Assembly (NCBI GenBank): GCA_023391425.1
Contig: JAEWAX010000094.1
Coordinates: 1-9,466, forward strand
DNA from: Bacillota bacterium
GTDB lineage: Bacteria > Bacillota > Clostridia > Acetivibrionales > DSM-1351
Length of the DNA: 9,466 nt
Direction: 5' to 3'
Shown here: positions 6,551 through 9,466 of the stretch, piece after piece
Numbering within the stretch: position 1 is the first letter of the stretch
How the letters are laid out: every line of letters starts with the position of its first letter
The notes under the pieces: generated by a model
The model's input: only the letters and a program-made list of their open reading frames with translations
Database searches by the model: none
Told to the model about the DNA's origin: nothing
Translations under genes and position numbers: made by a program

Positions 6551-7518
6551 GTGAAGTTTTGGTTGAATTAAAGAATTTAGTGAAATATTTTAATCTAGAG
6601 AGTGACTTTTTTGGCCGTCCAACCTCTGTTTTGAAAGCTGTAGATGATGTTTCCTTTCAAATAAAAAAACGCGAGGCATTTGGTCTTGTAGGAGAATCTG
6701 GTTGCGGAAAAACAACCATTGGAAAGATGTTAGTAAATCTTTATTCTCCTACAAAAGGTCAAATTATTTTTAACGATACAGATCTTACTGCTCTACCGGC
6801 TAACAAACGCCGTGAGTTCTGCAAGGATATCCAGCTGATTTTTCAAGATCCTTACTCTTCATTAAACCCTAGAATGACTGTAGGGGATATTATTGCTGAG
6901 CCTATCGTAATTAATAACCTGCTTCCAAAGGATCAGATTGAAAAGAGAGTTAATTATCTTTTGAATTCTGTTGGACTGGCCAATCATCAACGAAACCGAT
7001 ATCCACATGAATTTTCAGGAGGTCAGCGTCAACGTGTTGGTATTGCTCGGGCACTGGCTGTTGAACCAAAACTGATTGTATGTGATGAGCCAGTTTCTGC
7101 ATTGGATGTCTCCATTCAAGCACAGGTTTTAAATTTGTTAGATGATTTAAAGGAAGAGTTTGGCCTCACTTATCTATTTATTGCGCATGGACTAAACGTG
7201 GTAAAGCATATTAGTGATCGTGTGGGTGTTATGTACCTAGGAAAGCTAGTTGAAATTGCGCCTAAAAAGGAGCTTTTTTCTAATCCTCTACACCCTTATA
7301 CACAGGCGCTACTCTCTGCTATTCCGTCTGTAGACCCAACCAAAAGGAAGCAGCGTATTATTCTCTCTGGTGATGTTCCAAGTCCTATCAATCTCCCAGA
7401 CGGTTGCCGCTTCTGCTCTCGCTGTCTTAATAAAATTGATGGCTGTGAGAGCACAGAACCTGTTTTGCGCGAGGTTTCTCCAGACCATTTTGTCTCCTGC
7501 CATCTTTATAAGGAGTAA
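6547..7518 (+). CDS. dppF: Peptide ABC transporter ATPase, DppF-like
   Basis: This is the second ATPase subunit, expected to pair with DppD. The 323 residues contain Walker A GESGCGKT (49-56), Q-loop Q100, signature SGGQRQR (157-163), Walker B with D180 and E181, D-loop SALD and H-loop H214. The C-terminal domain has NPLHPYT (H249-P250-Y251). It also has the cysteine set C287, C293, C300 and C318 (x5, x6, x17) that suggests a 4Fe-4S site, plus an extra C290. An oddity is that the H-loop histidine is followed by glycine (IAHG) where most relatives have aspartate (SHD or AHD). The DppF assignment rests on the Opp/Dpp F-type segments FQDPYSSLNPR, VGESGCGKTT and LSGDVPSPINLPDGC. AGGGGG (6531-6536), 10 nt before the ATG, serves as ribosome binding site inside dppD. 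This is the last gene of the operon. Confidence 0.95.
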   Translation: MSEVLVELKNLVKYFNLESDFFGRPTSVLKAVDDVSFQIKKREAFGLVGESGCGKTTIGKMLVNLYSPTKGQIIFNDTDLTALPANKRREFCKDIQLIFQDPYSSLNPRMTVGDIIAEPIVINNLLPKDQIEKRVNYLLNSVGLANHQRNRYPHEFSGGQRQRVGIARALAVEPKLIVCDEPVSALDVSIQAQVLNLLDDLKEEFGLTYLFIAHGLNVVKHISDRVGVMYLGKLVEIAPKKELFSNPLHPYTQALLSAIPSVDPTKRKQRIILSGDVPSPINLPDGCRFCSRCLNKIDGCESTEPVLREVSPDHFVSCHLYKE

Positions 7519-7540
7519 TTATTAAAGATTAATATAAATG

Positions 7541-7586
7541 CGACTAGAATTCAGGTAGGGATTATAACCTTACCCCAATTCTAGCG
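7541..7586. terminator. Long stem-loop after dppF (possible bidirectional terminator element)
   Basis: CTAGAATT (7544-7551) pairs with AATTCTAG (7577-7584). After a 2x2 internal loop, GGTAGGG (7554-7560) pairs with CCTTACC (7568-7574), including one G-T pair. Two more outer pairs are possible around a bulged A. It begins about 22 nt after the dppF stop. No real T-run follows on the plus strand, so it may act mainly as a 3'-end stabiliser, or together with the next palindrome. Confidence 0.5.
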
Positions 7587-7606
7587 ATTGTGGAAATATA
7601 AGTATG

Positions 7607-7653
7607 ACTAAGCTTGTGCCATCACCTATGCTTGGCACAAGCCAAACTTTCTT
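7607..7653. repeat. 47-nt palindromic element, copy B (probable terminator between convergent genes)
   Basis: GCTTGTGCC (7612-7620) and GGCACAAGC (7634-7642) form a perfect 9-bp stem with a 13-nt loop, followed by AAACTTTCTT. Aligned with copy A (3540-3586), the 14-nt left block differs at 1 position and the 19-nt right block at 3. The centre has the same length but unrelated sequence. Lying between convergent dppF and the FtsX-type gene, it is well placed to terminate the dpp transcript. Confidence 0.6.
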
Positions 7654-7703
7654 CATCTCATTTAAGTCCAGAGCTTAACCGCTAATCTTAGTACATATAC
7701 CTA

Positions 7704-9466
7704 TTATTCTCTAGCCTTAAGGCTTTCTGCCATATTTATGTTTAGCACCTTTCGTTTTGTCAAAAATAATGTAGCATAATACACGCATAATATAAATACA
7801 AGTCCTGCAAAACCTTGCCATATCTTAAAATCTACCCTAAATGAAATAAACATAGTTTTGGTTAGTATGTCATAAAAGGCTTGTATTACAACCTTTGTTA
7901 TAGGTAGTGCCAGCATATAACCAATCCATATAAGTAAGGATGTAGAATTAATAACAAGTCTGGATATTTCCTTGCCATGATATCCAATTACCTTTAGCAT
8001 TGAAATATTTTTACGATTTTCTTGAATTAGCATCACTGTGATTATATATATTACAATTACCCCTATTACTGACGCAAAAAATGCCATTAGATATAACATA
8101 GCCTTAAAGGATGCAATAGCAACATCTATACCAGCCTTGCTATCCTCACTGGTTAAAATCTTGTCTACATTCTTTGGGTCAATATCCAGCTTCTCATCAG
8201 AATACAGTCCAACATATGTAATTTCCGGTATTTCTAACATACTATTCAGCTTTGCCATTGGCATATAAATATTTGAACCATAGCTAATTGTGCAAATTTC
8301 ATCTATCGTAAATTCATAATTTTTTAGATTTAAATTGCTTTTCAATGATATTTTATCACCTTTATTTAATCCCAGTCTCCTTGCAACGCTTTTAGGAATA
8401 ACTGTTTTATCCTGTGGAATTAAGTTGCCCTCATCATTATACAATTTTATATATTTTGAATTTTGTGCAACACCATTAAGGGATATTCCAAAGGTTTCTC
8501 CATTTTTTACATATTCGAAACCCGATATCATATATGGCTCACCAGTTGTTTTGTTTTCAGCCAAGGGCTGCTTTAAAACATATTGGTATTCATATCCAAA
8601 CAACTCATGAAAGTTACTTTCATATATAAAATCGATTGCACCGTAGAATAAAAGCCCTGAAAGTATAAAGATAGAAGATGCTATTACTCCTACTAACATT
8701 ACAAGGCTTCTTGGTAAATTAGATACAATCTCCTTTAGCTTAAAGCGTAGTTTAAAGGAGCCTTTTTTATAGGGTATTAGTCTTGTAAGTAATCCTCTTT
8801 TCTGGTTTCCCGAATTGTTTTTTAGTAGAGTAACAGTATTGATAGTAAAGGACTTAATTATTGAAATAAAAGTAGCAATAGCATTTAAAATTACAGGTAG
8901 AACCAGTACTATTAGAATATCTTCCCAATGATAATAGAATACCTGCTTAGGAACAGCATATTCGATTGAAAATAAATCTGCAGTTGGTTTTACTAATAGA
9001 AAGCCACCAAGCAAGCCAATAATTGAACCAGCAATTGAAATAATTATCGGTAGAGACAAGTAATGCCCTATTATCTGCCTTTTTTTGTACCCTAAAGCAA
9101 CAAGGGTTCCTATATAAATATATTCTCTTTTTAGCATCCGCCCTATAACAACTGCTATTATTAAACTACTCACAAGCAAAATAAACAAGGGCGCTATCTC
9201 ACTTATCATTATACTAGCGTCTACTTCACCATCGAAGGTGATTATTCTACTATTTGAATCTTTGTCAGTAAATTCTAGGACAATTCCATTCTTTGAAAGT
9301 TCTTTTCTAAAACTGTCACTATTATTTTGGTTGAAAATAACGCTGTAGTTTATTGTCTCCTCTCCATTTGCAATAACATTAAAAGCCTCATTTTTTACTA
9401 TACATAGTCCAAACGTAGCTCCATCACACATAAGATCAGATTGCGATTTTTTTACAGAAAGATAGT
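7704..9466 (-). CDS. FtsX-like ABC transporter permease, C-terminal part (cut by the window edge)
   Basis: This is the membrane subunit of an exporter- or efflux-type ABC system of the FtsX/MacB class. Its stop is at 7704-7706 and the frame stays open to the right edge, so the N-terminus lies outside. The methionine at 9429-9431 is probably internal: the frame continues upstream of it and the residues after it (CDGATFGLC) are not a membrane start. Numbering from that methionine, helices lie near 79-99, 124-147 and 172-193 (first FtsX domain, with LVALGYKKRQI at 110-120). Another helix is at 242-264. An extracellular domain of about 170 residues (265-437) follows, then a second FtsX domain with helices near 445-468, 495-516 and 539-558 and MLKVIGYHGKEI at 478-489. 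It ends with the typical NMAESLKARE. The duplicated FtsX layout fits the long permeases of Clostridia that work with a separate ATPase. Substrate is unknown. It converges on the dpp operon and is transcribed separately. Confidence 0.88.
   Translation of the reverse strand, partial: YLSVKKSQSDLMCDGATFGLCIVKNEAFNVIANGEETINYSVIFNQNNSDSFRKELSKNGIVLEFTDKDSNSRIITFDGEVDASIMISEIAPLFILLVSSLIIAVVIGRMLKREYIYIGTLVALGYKKRQIIGHYLSLPIIISIAGSIIGLLGGFLLVKPTADLFSIEYAVPKQVFYYHWEDILIVLVLPVILNAIATFISIIKSFTINTVTLLKNNSGNQKRGLLTRLIPYKKGSFKLRFKLKEIVSNLPRSLVMLVGVIASSIFILSGLLFYGAIDFIYESNFHELFGYEYQYVLKQPLAENKTTGEPYMISGFEYVKNGETFGISLNGVAQNSKYIKLYNDEGNLIPQDKTVIPKSVARRLGLNKGDKISLKSNLNLKNYEFTIDEICTISYGSNIYMPMAKLNSMLEIPEITYVGLYSDEKLDIDPKNVDKILTSEDSKAGIDVAIASFKAMLYLMAFFASVIGVIVIYIITVMLIQENRKNISMLKVIGYHGKEISRLVINSTSLLIWIGYMLALPITKVVIQAFYDILTKTMFISFRVDFKIWQGFAGLVFILCVYYATLFLTKRKVLNINMAESLKARE

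Noticed and set aside
8335..8610. Plus-strand open frame opposite the FtsX-like permease gene
   Set aside because: It overlaps a convincing membrane-protein gene on the other strand and has no family resemblance.
9429..9431. Methionine codon as the true start of the minus-strand FtsX-like gene
   Set aside because: The frame continues open to the window edge, no ribosome binding site precedes it, and the following residues are not an N-terminal membrane segment. The gene is treated as 5'-truncated by the window.

Overview
The window looks like chromosomal DNA from a low-GC Gram-positive bacterium, most likely a member of Clostridia. The evidence is the AT-rich intergenic DNA, A/T-ending codons, strong purine-rich Shine-Dalgarno sites (for example AAGGAGGG before the second permease gene), TTGNNN-17-TATAAT type promoters and a short lipoprotein signal peptide. 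I cannot name the genus from sequence alone.

Layout. Positions 1-461 are non-coding, with two small inverted repeats, a good vegetative promoter (324-352) and a leader of about 100 nt. This is followed by uppP/bacA (462-1307), an undecaprenyl-pyrophosphate phosphatase, which ends in a clear intrinsic terminator (1354-1397). A second non-coding stretch (1398-1871) carries two sequences resembling CodY boxes, a strong promoter (1732-1760) and a leader hairpin. It precedes a complete five-gene ABC importer operon in the order substrate-binding lipoprotein, permease, permease, ATPase, ATPase (1872-7518). The proteins resemble the dipeptide (Dpp) branch of the Opp/Dpp/Nik family most closely, so I use dppA, dppB, dppC, dppD and dppF. 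In this family 'opp' and 'dpp' names are often interchanged. At the right end, a convergent minus-strand gene (7704 to beyond 9466) encodes the C-terminal part of an FtsX-like ABC permease, cut by the window edge.

How the genes work together. DppA would capture peptides outside the membrane, DppB and DppC form the channel, and DppD and DppF hydrolyse ATP. The 188-nt dppA-dppB spacer contains consecutive hairpins, which would allow dppA to be expressed above the other genes. From dppB to dppF the genes are tightly packed (gaps of 6 and 15 nt, then a 4-nt overlap), consistent with one transcript. uppP and the FtsX-like permease have their own transcription units and no evident functional link to the importer.

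I see no new biological system. The gene content is ordinary. The most interesting signals are non-coding: a matched pair of 47-nt palindromic elements bracketing dppBCDF, a pair of CodY-like boxes far upstream of the dpp promoter, and the 5' leader hairpin of dppA.
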